52,163 nucleotides of DNA from Roseomonas sp. KE2513 (GTDB lineage: Bacteria; Pseudomonadota; Alphaproteobacteria; Acetobacterales; Acetobacteraceae): positions 1 to 52,163 of the forward strand of contig NZ_RCVR01000033.1 of NCBI RefSeq assembly GCF_016107305.1. Direction: 5' to 3'. Numbering within the stretch: the stretch's first letter is position 1; the number at the start of each line of letters is the position of its first letter. The position numbers and the translations under genes are program-made. The notes beneath the pieces are model-generated. The model ran no database searches, had not been told where the DNA came from, and saw only the letters and a list, made by a program, of their open reading frames with translations. This document shows, piece after piece, positions 11,094-20,176 of this stretch.

Positions 11094-12376
11094 GGTGTTT
11101 CGATCCGGATGAGGGCGGGGGGTTCGAGAACGGCGTCGAGGGCGGCAATGCGGGCCAGGGCCTCGCGCATCGCGACCTCGCGGGCCTCATGCGTGGTGAC
11201 GACGACCGGCACGGCCTCACCGGGCGCGCGGCCGCGCTGAAGCATCGATTCGAGCGAGATTCCGGCATCGCGCAGCACGCCAGTCACGTCCGCGATCACG
11301 CCGGGGCGGTCCACCACCATCAAGCGGAGGTAGTAGGCGCCCGCGTGGCGCTCCATGCCAACCGAGGGAAGCGCGGAGAAGGATTCCGCACCCCAGACCG
11401 GCGTGTGGCGACCGCGCGCGATGTCGATGAGGTCGGAAACCACGGCACTGGCCGTGGGGCCCGCGCCGGCGCCGCGGCCGACGAGAACTACGCGGCCGAC
11501 ATGGTCGCCCTCGGCCACCACGGCGTTGAAGACCCCGTCCACAGTGGCCACGGGGTGGCTCGCCGGCACCATGCAGGGATGCACGCGCGTCTCCACGCCC
11601 CCTTCCGAGCAGGAGGCGATGCCCAGCAGCTTGATGCGGTAGCCGAGTTCCTCGGCGAGGCGGATGTCGAGCGCGGAGACGGCGCGGATGCCCTCCACAT
11701 GCACGGCCGCGAAATCGACCGGGCGGCCGAAGGCGAGGGCCGCGAGGATGGCCAGCTTGTGGGCGGCGTCGATGCCGTCCACGTCGAAGGTCGGGTCGGC
11801 TTCCGCGTAGCCGAGCTTCTGCGCCTCGCTCAGCGCCTCCGCGAACTCCCGCCCCCGCTCGCGCATCTGCGTCAGGATGTAGTTGCAGGTGCCGTTCAGG
11901 ATGCCGGTGACGCGGGAGATGCGGTTGCCGGCCAAGCCCTCGCGGATGGCCTTAATGGCGGGGATGCCGCCGGCCACCGCGGCCTCGAAGGCGAGCGGGA
12001 CGCCGGACTTTGCCGCCTGCTCCGCCAACTCGGCGCCGTGGATCGCAAGCAGCGCCTTGTTGGCGGTGACCACGGGCTTCCCGGCCGCCAGCGCCGCCTG
12101 GATGAGCGCGCGCGCCGGGCCCTCGCTGCCGCCAATGGTTTCCACCACCACATCCACGGCAGGATCGTTGGCCAGCGCGACAGGGTCGTCATACCAGCGC
12201 AGTCCATCGAGGCTGATGCCGCGGTCGCGCGTGCGGTCGCGGGAGGAGACGGCGGTGACGGCGATGCGCCGGCCCGCGCGGGCGGCCACGATCTCCGCGT
12301 TCTGGCGCAGCAGGCCGAGCACGCCCGCACCGACCGTGCCGAGGCCGGCGACGGCAACCGCAAGGGGACGGGTCAT
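11090..12376 (-). CDS. hom: homoserine dehydrogenase
   Basis: This 428-residue NAD(P)-dependent enzyme reduces aspartate semialdehyde to homoserine for threonine and methionine synthesis. It has an N-terminal Rossmann motif (VAGLGTVGAGVL), the central GGIPAIKAIREGLAGNRI and ILNGTCNYIL signatures, the SEAQKLGYAEADPTFDVDGIDAAHKL catalytic segment, and a C-terminal ACT domain (YYLRLMVVDRPGVIADV) that suggests feedback control by threonine. Its start overlaps the stop of the upstream aminotransferase by four bases. Confidence 0.95.
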   Translation of the reverse strand: MTRPLAVAVAGLGTVGAGVLGLLRQNAEIVAARAGRRIAVTAVSSRDRTRDRGISLDGLRWYDDPVALANDPAVDVVVETIGGSEGPARALIQAALAAGKPVVTANKALLAIHGAELAEQAAKSGVPLAFEAAVAGGIPAIKAIREGLAGNRISRVTGILNGTCNYILTQMRERGREFAEALSEAQKLGYAEADPTFDVDGIDAAHKLAILAALAFGRPVDFAAVHVEGIRAVSALDIRLAEELGYRIKLLGIASCSEGGVETRVHPCMVPASHPVATVDGVFNAVVAEGDHVGRVVLVGRGAGAGPTASAVVSDLIDIARGRHTPVWGAESFSALPSVGMERHAGAYYLRLMVVDRPGVIADVTGVLRDAGISLESMLQRGRAPGEAVPVVVTTHEAREVAMREALARIAALDAVLEPPALIRIETP

Positions 12377-13602
12377 GCGCGGACGGCGTCCTCTTTCGCG
12401 GCCTCGTCCATGGCGGGCGCGGCGTTGTCTCCCTGCAGGAAGGAGCGGATGCCGCGCAAGCCCTGGCGGATGCGGTGGTTGTTCTCCACCAGCGCGATGC
12501 GGACATGGTCGTCGCCGTGCTCGCCGAAGCCGATGCCCGGCGCCACCGCCACCTTCGCGCGGGCGAGGAGCAGCTTGGAGAACTCGACGCTGCCGAGATG
12601 GCGGAAGCGCTCGGGGATCGGCGCCCAGATGAACATGGAGGCGTCCGGCGAGGGCACGTCCCAGCCGGCCTGGCGCAGGCCCTTCACCAGTACGTCGCGG
12701 CGATCCTTGTAGAGGGCACGCATCTCCGCGATGCAGTCCTGAGGGCCGTTCAGCGCCGCCGTCGCCGCCACCTGGATCGGCGTGAAGGCGCCGTAATCGA
12801 GGTAGGACTTCACCCGCGTCAGCGCCGCGATCAGCTTCGGGTTGCCCACCGCGAAGCCCATGCGCCAGCCCGGCATGTTGTAGGTCTTGGACATAGAGGT
12901 GAACTCCACCGTCACGTCCTTTGCGCCCTCGACCTCCAGCACGGAGGGCGGCGGGGTGGTGCCGTAGTAAAGCTCCGCATAGGCGAGGTCGGAGAGGATG
13001 TAGATCTCGTGCTTGCGGCAGAAGGCGACGAGCTCGCGGTAGAACTCGATGCTTGCCACCAGCGCCGTTGGGTTCGACGGGAAATTGACGATGACGGCCG
13101 TGGGCTTAGGCACGGAATGGCGCACGGCGCGGTCGATCGCGCGCAGCATCTCGTCGTCGGGCGTGTAGGGGATCGAGCGCACGGAGGCGCCGGCGATCAG
13201 GAAGCCGAACTGGTGAATTGGGTAGGAAGGGTTCGGCACGAGGATCGTGTCGCCCGGGGAGGAGATGGCCTGGGCAAGGTTCGCCAGTCCCTCCTTGCTG
13301 CCGAGGGTCGCGATTACCTCGGTATCGGGGTCCAGCTTCACGCCGAAGCGGCGGGCGTAGTAGGCGGCGTGGGCCTTACGGAGCCCGGGAATGCCCTTGG
13401 AGGCGGAGTAGCGGTGGGTGCGTGGGTCCTGCACGGCCTCGATCAGCTTCGCCACGATATGCGGCGGCGTCGGGCTGTCGGGATTGCCCATGCCAAGGTC
13501 CACCACGTCCTCTGCCGCGCCGCGGGCCTTGGCCTTGGCGGCGTTGACCTCCGCGAAGACGTAGGGCGGCAGGCGGCGGATGCGGTGGAACTCGTCGGTC
13601 AT
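12373..13602 (-). CDS. fold-type I aminotransferase, AlaC-like
   Basis: This 409-residue PLP enzyme belongs to the class I/II aminotransferases. The PLP lysine is Lys239 in SMSKTYNMPGWRMGF, with the NPSYPIH, NFPSNPT and DLAYAEL motifs before it. The sequence is closest to the glutamate-pyruvate aminotransferase AlaC (YfdZ) group, with LL-diaminopimelate aminotransferase as the alternative. It heads the coupled run ending in recJ, and the adjacency to hom suggests a link to the aspartate family of amino acids. The ATG at 13602 has only a weak ribosome site. Confidence 0.88.
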   Translation of the reverse strand: MTDEFHRIRRLPPYVFAEVNAAKAKARGAAEDVVDLGMGNPDSPTPPHIVAKLIEAVQDPRTHRYSASKGIPGLRKAHAAYYARRFGVKLDPDTEVIATLGSKEGLANLAQAISSPGDTILVPNPSYPIHQFGFLIAGASVRSIPYTPDDEMLRAIDRAVRHSVPKPTAVIVNFPSNPTALVASIEFYRELVAFCRKHEIYILSDLAYAELYYGTTPPPSVLEVEGAKDVTVEFTSMSKTYNMPGWRMGFAVGNPKLIAALTRVKSYLDYGAFTPIQVAATAALNGPQDCIAEMRALYKDRRDVLVKGLRQAGWDVPSPDASMFIWAPIPERFRHLGSVEFSKLLLARAKVAVAPGIGFGEHGDDHVRIALVENNHRIRQGLRGIRSFLQGDNAAPAMDEAAKEDAVRA

Positions 13603-13661
13603 GGTCCGGGTGCTCGGCGTTCTGTTCGTCGGGTCGTGGGGATCGAGAATAGCGGGGGCGG

Positions 13662-14276
13662 TCAGCGCCCGCGAGGCGCGATGGACGGGAAGCTGGGTGG
13701 CGCAGCGAGATCGGGTGCCGCGGGGGCGGTGAGCGTGGGGGGCGGCCCGGTGGGGGCCTCCTCCTCGATCCTCGGTGGCTCGGTACCGGGCAGGAGGAGG
13801 GTGGCCGGCCCGGCGCCTATGCGCGGGGCGGCGGAGAGGCGCGGCGGCGCGGGCGGCGCGGCTGGCACGGCGGCCAGCCCCTCCGTCGCCGGGCGGTCTG
13901 GCACGGGGGCACCTGGGACGATCGGGGCCGCCGCCGCCGCGCGATTGGCGGCCAGCAGCGTGGACAGCTCCGCCCGCGCGCTCGACGGCCCGCGGGAGGG
14001 GCGCTGAGGCACGGTCGCCAGGTTTGGGGATCCTTTGTCGAGTCCGGGCGGCAGGGGGCGGCCCGCGAGGGCCTCGCCGTTGATCTGGCGATAAAACTCG
14101 AAGACGCTCTCGCCGGGAGAGCCGATGCAGCCGCCGAGCGCCATGGCCAGGGCCAGCGATACGCCGATGCCGGCCGCCTGCGCTGCACGGGAGTGCGCTT
14201 GTTTCGCCCCACCCAGGTCCCTAGCTTCGATGAACCGGCTGGCATCCGACCGGGACGGCATGGCCCTCTCTCGCAT
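13662..14276 (-). CDS. Pro/Ala-rich putative lipoprotein
   Basis: This 204-residue protein has a basic N-terminus of about 35 residues, one hydrophobic segment and a lipobox-like ALGGC, so membrane anchoring by lipid is plausible although the n-region is long. The rest is low-complexity Pro/Ala with a small conserved-looking part after the Cys (GESVFEFYRQINGEALAGRPLPPGLD). The ATG at 14276 follows AGGAG. An ATG at 14261 is a possible alternative. It is transcribed away from phaC across a 116-base gap. The mature part is not recognised. Confidence 0.65.
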   Translation of the reverse strand: MRERAMPSRSDASRFIEARDLGGAKQAHSRAAQAAGIGVSLALAMALGGCIGSPGESVFEFYRQINGEALAGRPLPPGLDKGSPNLATVPQRPSRGPSSARAELSTLLAANRAAAAAPIVPGAPVPDRPATEGLAAVPAAPPAPPRLSAAPRIGAGPATLLLPGTEPPRIEEEAPTGPPPTLTAPAAPDLAAPPSFPSIAPRGR

Positions 14277-14392
14277 CGCACGCTCCTCTCTCCGGGGGGT
14301 TTGCCGCAGAATGACCGCCGGCGGAAGCCACGTAACGAGAGCTCTACCGGCTGCCCCAGTAGGCGACCGGGTAGAGAGGAGGAAAGCCAGGC

Positions 14393-16711
14393 ATGAGCGA
14401 CAAGCGGAAGAGCGGCCGGACTCCGTCGGAAGTCGCCCAGTCGGGTGCGGAGGCGCTCGGCGCGACCACACAGGGCAGCCCGCCCGCGCCTGTGGTGGCG
14501 AAGTCGGTGCCGAAGGGCCAGCGGGTGAAGGCGCCGGTGGCCCAGGCCGAGGAGGCCGCGCCGGTCGCGCCCCCTGCCTCGTCCCCTGGCTCGCGCGGGG
14601 GGAAGGCTGCCGCGCCCGTGCCCCTGCTGCCAGAGGAGGACCAGCGTGCTCCGATGGTGCGAGCCAACCCGCCGGGTGCGGCCATGCCCGCGGCGGAGCC
14701 GGAGGCCTCGCGCATCGCCATGGCGGTTGCGGCCTCCTCCCCCTTGCCTGAGTTGCATGCGCCTGCCGCGGAACCGCCTAAGCAGAAGGCCGAGATGCCT
14801 GCCGCGGCGCCGCCGCCAAGCGCCGAGGTCCCGCGGCCAGCCGCGCCGCCCACCGAGCCGCCCCCCGCCCCCGCCGCGCCTGCGTCGGCCGCCCCGAAGG
14901 AGGTGCCGCCCCCGCCACCCGAGGCGCCAAACTTCCGCCTGCCCGACCCAGCCCTAGTCACCCGCACCATGGCCGACGTGGCTGAGCGCGGGCAGCGCTT
15001 GGTGGGCGAGTTCCTGCGCCGCCAGGCCCAGGCCGACGGCCGGCCTAGCGCGGACCCGTTGAACATCGGCAACGCCTTTCTCGAGATGACGACACGGCTG
15101 ATGTCGAACCCGGCGCGCCTCGTGCAGGCGCAGATCGGCTTCTGGCAGGACTACCTCACGCTCTGGCAGAACACCGCGCGCCGCATCATGGGTGGCCAGG
15201 CCGAGCCGGTGATCGCCGAGCGCAAGGGGGACAAGCGCTTCAAGGACGACGCCTGGCGCGAGAACGAGGTCTTCGACTTCATCAAGCAGTCCTACCTGCT
15301 CTCCTCCCGCTATTTCACCAACGTGGTGCAGGGTGCGGAGGGGCTGCCGCCGAAGACTGCGCAGAAGGTGGATTTCTACACGCGCCAGTTCGTGGACGCG
15401 ATGAGCCCCACGAATTTCTGGATGACCAACCCGGAGGTGCTGCGGAAGACCGCCGAGACGGGTGGCGAGAACCTTCTTAAGGGCCTGTCCAACCTTCTCT
15501 CGGACCTTGAGCGCGGGCACGGCAAGCTCCGCATCAACATGACAGACGAGAGCAAGTTCAAGATCGGCGAGAACATCGCGGTGACGCCCGGCAAGGTGGT
15601 CTACCGCAACGCGCTGATGGAGCTGATCCAGTACACGCCGACCACCGAAACGGTGCTCAAGCGGCCGCTGCTGATCCTGCCGCCCTGGATCAACAAGTTC
15701 TACATCCTCGACCTTCGGCCGAAGAACTCCTTCGTGCGCTGGGCGGTCTCCCAGGGCCACACGGTCTTCGTCTGCTCCTGGGTGAACCCGGACGAGTCGC
15801 TCGCCGAGATGGGCTTCGACGACTACATGCGCCTCGGCCCCTATGCCGCGCTCGACGCCATCCAGCAGGCGACGGGGGAGCGGCAGGTGAACGCCATCGG
15901 CTACTGCCTCGGCGGCACGCTGCTCGCCTCGACTCTCGCGCATATGGCGAAGAAGGGGGATGACCGGGTCGCCTCCGCCACCTTCTTCACGACGATGCTC
16001 GACTTCGAGGAGGCCGGCGAGCTCGGCGTCTTCATCGACGAGGAGCAGCTTCAGGCCATTGAGGCGAAGATGAGCCAGCGCGGATTCCTGGAAGGATCGG
16101 AAATGGCCGATACCTTCAACATGCTGCGCGCCAACGACCTCATCTGGTCCTTCGTCGTGCAGAACTACCTGCTGGGGCAGGAGCCCTTCCCCTTCGACCT
16201 GCTGTTCTGGAACGGCGATTCCACGCGCATGCCGGCCAAGATGCACTCCTTCTACCTGCGGCGGATGTATCAGCAGAACGACCTGGTGAAGCCCGGCGGG
16301 GTCGAGCTGGACGGGGTGGCGCTGGACCTGCGCGACATCAAGGTGCCTTCCTACTTCCTCGCGACGCGCGAGGACCACATCGCGCCCTGGAAGAGCAGCT
16401 ACAAGGCTACTCACCTCTTCTCCGGGCCGGTGCGCTTCGTGCTCGCAGCGTCCGGGCATATCGCAGGCGTGGTGAACTCCCCGGACAGCGGCAAGTACAG
16501 CCACTGGGTGCGCGACGGCTCCTTCCCCGAGAAGTCCTCCGACTGGTTTGAGACGGCGACGGAGCTTGCGGGTTCCTGGTGGCCGGACTGGCAGCGCTGG
16601 GTGACGGCGCAGGACCGCAGCATGGTGCCCGCCCGCCAGCCTGGTGAGGGCGGCTTGCCCGCGCTGGAGGACGCGCCGGGTAGCTATGTGAAGGTGATGG
16701 CGGGCGACTGA
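14393..16711 (+). CDS. phaC: class I poly(3-hydroxyalkanoate) synthase with long N-terminal extension
   Basis: This 772-residue enzyme polymerises (R)-3-hydroxyacyl-CoA into PHA on granule surfaces. The catalytic domain has the lipase-like box GYCLGG with nucleophile Cys505, Asp661 (TREDHIAPW) and His689 (ASGHIAG), so the triad is complete. Class I synthases are usually near 560-600 residues. Here about 180 residues of Pro/Ala-rich, probably disordered sequence precede the family N-terminus (LPDPALVTRTMADVAERGQRL). The ATG at 14393 follows GAGGAGG at good spacing and the extension is open throughout, so it looks real. No phaA, phaB, phaR or phasin gene is in the window. Confidence 0.95.
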   Translation: MSDKRKSGRTPSEVAQSGAEALGATTQGSPPAPVVAKSVPKGQRVKAPVAQAEEAAPVAPPASSPGSRGGKAAAPVPLLPEEDQRAPMVRANPPGAAMPAAEPEASRIAMAVAASSPLPELHAPAAEPPKQKAEMPAAAPPPSAEVPRPAAPPTEPPPAPAAPASAAPKEVPPPPPEAPNFRLPDPALVTRTMADVAERGQRLVGEFLRRQAQADGRPSADPLNIGNAFLEMTTRLMSNPARLVQAQIGFWQDYLTLWQNTARRIMGGQAEPVIAERKGDKRFKDDAWRENEVFDFIKQSYLLSSRYFTNVVQGAEGLPPKTAQKVDFYTRQFVDAMSPTNFWMTNPEVLRKTAETGGENLLKGLSNLLSDLERGHGKLRINMTDESKFKIGENIAVTPGKVVYRNALMELIQYTPTTETVLKRPLLILPPWINKFYILDLRPKNSFVRWAVSQGHTVFVCSWVNPDESLAEMGFDDYMRLGPYAALDAIQQATGERQVNAIGYCLGGTLLASTLAHMAKKGDDRVASATFFTTMLDFEEAGELGVFIDEEQLQAIEAKMSQRGFLEGSEMADTFNMLRANDLIWSFVVQNYLLGQEPFPFDLLFWNGDSTRMPAKMHSFYLRRMYQQNDLVKPGGVELDGVALDLRDIKVPSYFLATREDHIAPWKSSYKATHLFSGPVRFVLAASGHIAGVVNSPDSGKYSHWVRDGSFPEKSSDWFETATELAGSWWPDWQRWVTAQDRSMVPARQPGEGGLPALEDAPGSYVKVMAGD

Positions 16712-16732
16712 GCGGCCCGCGCCGGTGACTTC

Positions 16733-16745
16733 GGGGGGGGGGGGG
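16733..16745. repeat. G13 homopolymer tract
   Basis: Thirteen G bases in a row are followed by AAAGAAAAAGGG. The tract lies 22 bases after the phaC stop and 34 bases beyond the end of the convergent lipoprotein gene at 16779-17426. Such a tract can slip in replication and is prone to sequencing error. It lies outside both reading frames. Confidence 0.9.
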
Positions 16746-16778
16746 AAAGAAAAAGGGTTCTTCCTCTCCCCGCCTTCC

Positions 16779-17426
16779 TCAGAACGCCAGGGGGATAGGC
16801 CCGCGTCCACCGCGATCGGCTGGCACGGGCGTGTCGAAGTCGGCGCTCCAGCCGTTCGTCTCGTCCAGCACCCGCACCCGCTCCGCGAGGTAGGTGGTGG
16901 AGATCTCGCCCTGCGGGAGCGGGCCGGGATCGCTGAGGCGGAGCAGGGTGGCATCGCCACCCCGCGGGAAGAGGCTGCTGGGCAGGGCCGCCGCGGCGGC
17001 CGCACGGTTCCCGCTCCGCAGGGCTCGATAAGCCGCGGCAAGGGCCGCCGCGAGGCGCGGCGAGTCGGCCAGCGGGTCGGCCCCGAGCGCTCCGCGCATC
17101 TCGTCCCGCGCGAGGCCGATGCCGGCGCGCGCATCGGGCGGCACGGCGCTCCAGCGCGCCCTGTTCAGTTCCACCGCCATCCACTCCATCAGCCCGGCGG
17201 CCTGGGCGATGCGCCCGGGCTCGTCCTTAATGCCGCTGCTGGCGCCGAGCATCCTCTGGGCCATGATGTTCACGGCAGCGCGGCCGGGCTCCTGGTCTAC
17301 TGGAAGCAGGCCGGGCGGGACAGGCCAGGGGACGTTCGGCCGCTGAAGCTCCGCGCAGCCGCCGAGCCCAGCCGCCCCCAGCACGATCGGGGAGGCGAGA
17401 AGAAGAAGGGCGCGGCGTCGCGTCAT
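16779..17426 (-). CDS. putative lipoprotein, paralogue of 17494-18048
   Basis: This 215-residue protein starts MTRRRALLLL, with an N-terminal Arg run, a hydrophobic stretch and the lipobox LGGC. The mature part is mostly alpha-helical and Ala-rich. Its second half aligns with the next gene upstream: a helix ending NRAAAAAALPSSLF, then LLRLSDPGPLPQGEISTTYLAERVRVLDE. I chose the ATG at 17426 because the signal peptide begins there; the open frame extends to 17486. It overlaps nothing and is convergent with phaC. Function is unknown, an envelope protein by inference. Confidence 0.7.
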   Translation of the reverse strand: MTRRRALLLLASPIVLGAAGLGGCAELQRPNVPWPVPPGLLPVDQEPGRAAVNIMAQRMLGASSGIKDEPGRIAQAAGLMEWMAVELNRARWSAVPPDARAGIGLARDEMRGALGADPLADSPRLAAALAAAYRALRSGNRAAAAAALPSSLFPRGGDATLLRLSDPGPLPQGEISTTYLAERVRVLDETNGWSADFDTPVPADRGGRGPIPLAF

Positions 17427-17493
17427 GGAAGCATCCGGAACCGTGGGACGCGCAGGATGCCCTGCGCGGCCGCCCCCGTCACCCAAGGGGGCG

Positions 17494-18048
17494 TCAACGG
17501 AGTTCCATGTCGTCGCTACGGCCGAATTCGATGTCGCGCTGCGCGCGGCGGGTGGCGAGGTTGGCCTGGGGCAGGCGGGTGATCGTGCCGAGCCGCTCCA
17601 GCGTGTCCGGCGAGAAGACCGGGGGCGGGAGGGCCGCCGTCGCCGCGGCCCGGTCCCCGCGAGCGAGCGCGGCGGCCGCGGCCTCCATCCCGTTCATCAC
17701 GGCCACTCCCGAGGCGTCGGTCTGGATGCCGAGATAGCGCCGCACCTCGTAGCGGGCGGCACTGAGTGCGGCAGGGGTGCCGGCGCTGAAGTTGAAGAAG
17801 CTGCGATCCGCGCCGACTGCGAGAGTGGTCCATTCCAGCCGGCTGACGGCGACGGCGGCGTCCGCGGGCTTGCCGAGAAGGACGCCGGTATTGCCGAAGG
17901 CTTCCGCCGCGCCGCTGATGGCATTGCGCGCTGGCGTCTGACCGCCATAGGCGGCCAGCGGCGGCACCGGCGGGACAGTGCCGGAATAGGGCACCGCGCA
18001 GGCGCCGAGGAGGAGGGTCAGGCCGAGGGAGAGCGCGGTGCGTCGCAT
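17494..18048 (-). CDS. putative lipoprotein, paralogue of 16779-17426
   Basis: This 184-residue protein has a signal peptide ending in LLGAC. The mature domain includes LEWTTLAVGADRSFF and the C-terminal ARGDRAAATAALPPPVF followed by LERLGTITRLPQANLATRRAQRDIE. The last segment matches the paralogue downstream in spacing and residues. The ATG at 18048 follows AGGAAA at eight bases, and starts ten bases after the gamma-carbonic anhydrase stop, so it is probably in that operon. No known domain is recognised. Confidence 0.72.
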   Translation of the reverse strand: MRRTALSLGLTLLLGACAVPYSGTVPPVPPLAAYGGQTPARNAISGAAEAFGNTGVLLGKPADAAVAVSRLEWTTLAVGADRSFFNFSAGTPAALSAARYEVRRYLGIQTDASGVAVMNGMEAAAAALARGDRAAATAALPPPVFSPDTLERLGTITRLPQANLATRRAQRDIEFGRSDDMELR

Positions 18049-18058
18049 GCTGCGTTTC

Positions 18059-18583
18059 CTATTCGAGGCTGGCGCGGTGTTCCTTCGCCAGTTCCGCATA
18101 ATGGGGCGCGGTCCGGTCCCAGCCGGCCCGCTCCTCGGCAGACATGGTGCGGACCAGCCGGGCGGGAGCCCCCAGCCACAATTCGTTTCGTCGGATCACC
18201 TTGCCCGGAGAGAGCAGTCCACCAGCGCCCAGCATCCCGCCCTCCTCAATCACCGCCTTGTCCAGCACGGTGGCTCCCATGCCGACGAAGGCGCGGTCCT
18301 CCAGGGTACAGGCGTGGATGATGCAGGCGTGACCGATCGTCACGTCCGCGCCGAGGACCGCCGGCATGGTCCCGGCGTTCACGTGGACGATGGTGCCGTC
18401 CTGGATGTTCGTGCGCGGGCCGATCCGGATAAAGTTTGTGTCACCGCGCAGCACGCAGCCGTACCAGACGCTGGCATCCTCCCCCAGCTCCACGTCGCCG
18501 ATCACCGAGGCGGTAGGGGCCACGAAGGCAGTAGGATGAATCGAGGGCCACTTACCCTTGAAGGGGAAAAGAGGTCCGCTCAT
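18059..18583 (-). CDS. gamma-carbonic-anhydrase-family hexapeptide protein
   Basis: This 174-residue protein folds as a left-handed beta helix, shown by the hexapeptide rhythm ([21 protein letters not shown]). The three metal-ligand histidines of the gamma class are probably those in [14 protein letters not shown] (two). Family members hydrate CO2 or act as trimeric scaffold or acyl-transfer proteins, and many bacterial YrdA-type members show weak activity, so the exact function is open. Its ATG overlaps the argC stop by four bases, which implies a coupled argC-led operon. Confidence 0.85.
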   Translation of the reverse strand: MSGPLFPFKGKWPSIHPTAFVAPTASVIGDVELGEDASVWYGCVLRGDTNFIRIGPRTNIQDGTIVHVNAGTMPAVLGADVTIGHACIIHACTLEDRAFVGMGATVLDKAVIEEGGMLGAGGLLSPGKVIRRNELWLGAPARLVRTMSAEERAGWDRTAPHYAELAKEHRASLE

Positions 18584-19539
18584 GCCGCGCGCTCCAGCTG
18601 GTTGGCCCCGGATAGGCCGAGCATCAGGTTCATGTTCTGCACCGCAGCGCCCGAGGCGCCCTTGCCGAGGTTGTCGAGACGGGCGACGAGCACCGCCTGG
18701 CCGCGCGCCTCGTTGCCGTAGACGCGAAGCTCAACGAGGTTCGTGTTGTTCAGGGCTTCGGGCTCCAGCTTTCCGCCGGGCTCGGCAGGCATCACGCGGA
18801 CGAATTCCTGGCCAGCGTAATAGGCTGAGAGCGCACTCTCCAGCGCGGCCGGCGAGGGGCGGCCGCTCAGCAGGTCGAGGTGCAGGGGCACGGAGACGAG
18901 CATCCCCTGCCGGAAGTCGCCGACGCTGGGCACGAAGATCGGGCGGCGCGTCAGACCGGAATAGTGCTGCAGCTCCGGCAGGTGCTTGTGCTCGAGACCA
19001 AGGCCGTAGAGTTCGAAGGCCGGCGCGTCATCGGCTTCTTCGAACGTCGCGATCATCGACTTGCCGCCGCCGGAATAGCCGGAGACGGCATTCACCGTGA
19101 CAGGGTAGTCGCGCGGCAACAGCCCGGCCTCCACGAGCGGGCGGAGAAGGAGGATGCCGCCGGTGGGGTAGCAGCCGGGATTGGCGACGCGGGGGGCAGC
19201 GGCGATCTTCGCGGCCTGGTCGGGCGCGAGTTCGGGGACGCCATAAACCCAGTCCGGGTTCACCCGATGCGCGGTGGAGGCGTCGAGGAGGCGCGGCGCC
19301 CGCTCGCCGAGACCGGCAGCGACCGCGGTCGCCTCCTTAGCGGCGGCGTCGGGCAGGCAGAGGATCACGAGGTCCACCTCGGCAAAGAGGTCACGCTTGG
19401 CGGCGGGGTCCTTGCGGTGCTCGGGCGGCAGGGAGCGCAGGGTGAGGTCCGATCGGCCCTGGAGGCGCTCGACGATCTGCAGGCCGGTCGTACCGGCCTC
19501 GCCATCGATGAAGACGCTCGGGATGCTGCCTTGGGCCAT
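18580..19539 (-). CDS. argC: N-acetyl-gamma-glutamyl-phosphate reductase, type 2
   Basis: This 319-residue NADPH enzyme makes N-acetylglutamate semialdehyde in arginine synthesis. The Rossmann N-terminus ([14 protein letters not shown]) and short length are those of the type 2 AGPR subfamily. The active-site Cys is in NPGCYPTG, and a conserved His is in EHKHLPEL. The ATG at 19539 has AGGAG six bases upstream. A hairpin upstream (19605-19632) separates it from rpsI, so it probably has its own promoter. It is coupled to the gamma-carbonic anhydrase gene that follows. Confidence 0.94.
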   Translation of the reverse strand: MAQGSIPSVFIDGEAGTTGLQIVERLQGRSDLTLRSLPPEHRKDPAAKRDLFAEVDLVILCLPDAAAKEATAVAAGLGERAPRLLDASTAHRVNPDWVYGVPELAPDQAAKIAAAPRVANPGCYPTGGILLLRPLVEAGLLPRDYPVTVNAVSGYSGGGKSMIATFEEADDAPAFELYGLGLEHKHLPELQHYSGLTRRPIFVPSVGDFRQGMLVSVPLHLDLLSGRPSPAALESALSAYYAGQEFVRVMPAEPGGKLEPEALNNTNLVELRVYGNEARGQAVLVARLDNLGKGASGAAVQNMNLMLGLSGANQLERAA

Positions 19540-19604
19540 CTTGCTCTCCTGACTCCCGCCCTGGGGAGGGAAGGGATTGGGACTTGGGGTGGGCGGAAAC
19601 GCAA

Positions 19605-19632
19605 GAGGGGCGGCCCCTGCGGGCCGCCCCTC
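19605..19632 (-). terminator. terminator-like hairpin after rpsI
   Basis: A perfect 12-bp stem (GAGGGGCGGCCC with its complement) closes a CTGC loop. On the minus strand it is followed by a loose T-rich run (TTGCGTTT). It lies 48 bases past the rpsI stop and would end the rplM-rpsI transcript. Confidence 0.65.
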
Positions 19633-19679
19633 CTGATGAACAGTCCAGAACGGACCGGCGTGAGGCCGGCCCGCCGGCT

Positions 19680-20174
19680 TCAGCGCTTGCTGAACTGGAA
19701 GGAGCGTCGGGCCTTCGGCTTGCCGTACTTCTTCCGCTCGACCACGCGCGGGTCGCGGGTCAGGAAGCCGGCCTTCTTGAGGATCGAGCGCAGGCCCGGC
19801 TCGTAGTTGGTCAGCGCGCGGGAGAGGCCGTGGCGGACCGCGCCGGCCTGGCCGGAGAGGCCGCCGCCGACGACCGTGCACATCACGTCGAACTGCTGGT
19901 AACGGTCGGCCACCAGGAAGGGCTGGGCGATCAGCATCCGCAGCACCGGGCGCGCGAAGTACTTCGAGGCCGGCTTGTCGTTGATCGTGACTGTGCCCTT
20001 GCCCGGCATGATCCAGACGCGGGCGATGGCGTTCTTGCGGCGGCCGGTCGCGTAGGCGCGGCCGAGGCTGTCGCGCTTGGGCTCACGGGTGACGGCGGCC
20101 TCGGGGCTGGCGGGGGTGCCGGCGACGAGATCCTTGAGGTCGGCCAGCGAAGTGGCGGTGGTCTGCTCGCTCAT
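19680..20174 (-). CDS. rpsI: 30S ribosomal protein S9
   Basis: This 164-residue protein is S9. The family core ([20 protein letters not shown], then [27 protein letters not shown]) and the basic C-terminus ending in SFQFSKR, which reaches the P site of the ribosome, are present. The N-terminal extension of about 40 residues is common in alphaproteobacteria. The ATG at 20174 lies two bases after the rplM stop, the usual rplM-rpsI arrangement. Confidence 0.97.
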   Translation of the reverse strand: MSEQTTATSLADLKDLVAGTPASPEAAVTREPKRDSLGRAYATGRRKNAIARVWIMPGKGTVTINDKPASKYFARPVLRMLIAQPFLVADRYQQFDVMCTVVGGGLSGQAGAVRHGLSRALTNYEPGLRSILKKAGFLTRDPRVVERKKYGKPKARRSFQFSKR

Positions 20175-20176
20175 GC

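Noticed and set aside
9870-12712. Long plus-strand frames opposite glpX, hom and the aminotransferase gene
   Set aside because: They mirror well-defined enzymes on the minus strand and have no recognisable content.
14954-17134. A 726-codon minus-strand open frame opposite phaC
   Set aside because: phaC has the full catalytic triad and ribosome site. The opposite frame is Arg/Val/Leu/His-rich and has no family similarity.
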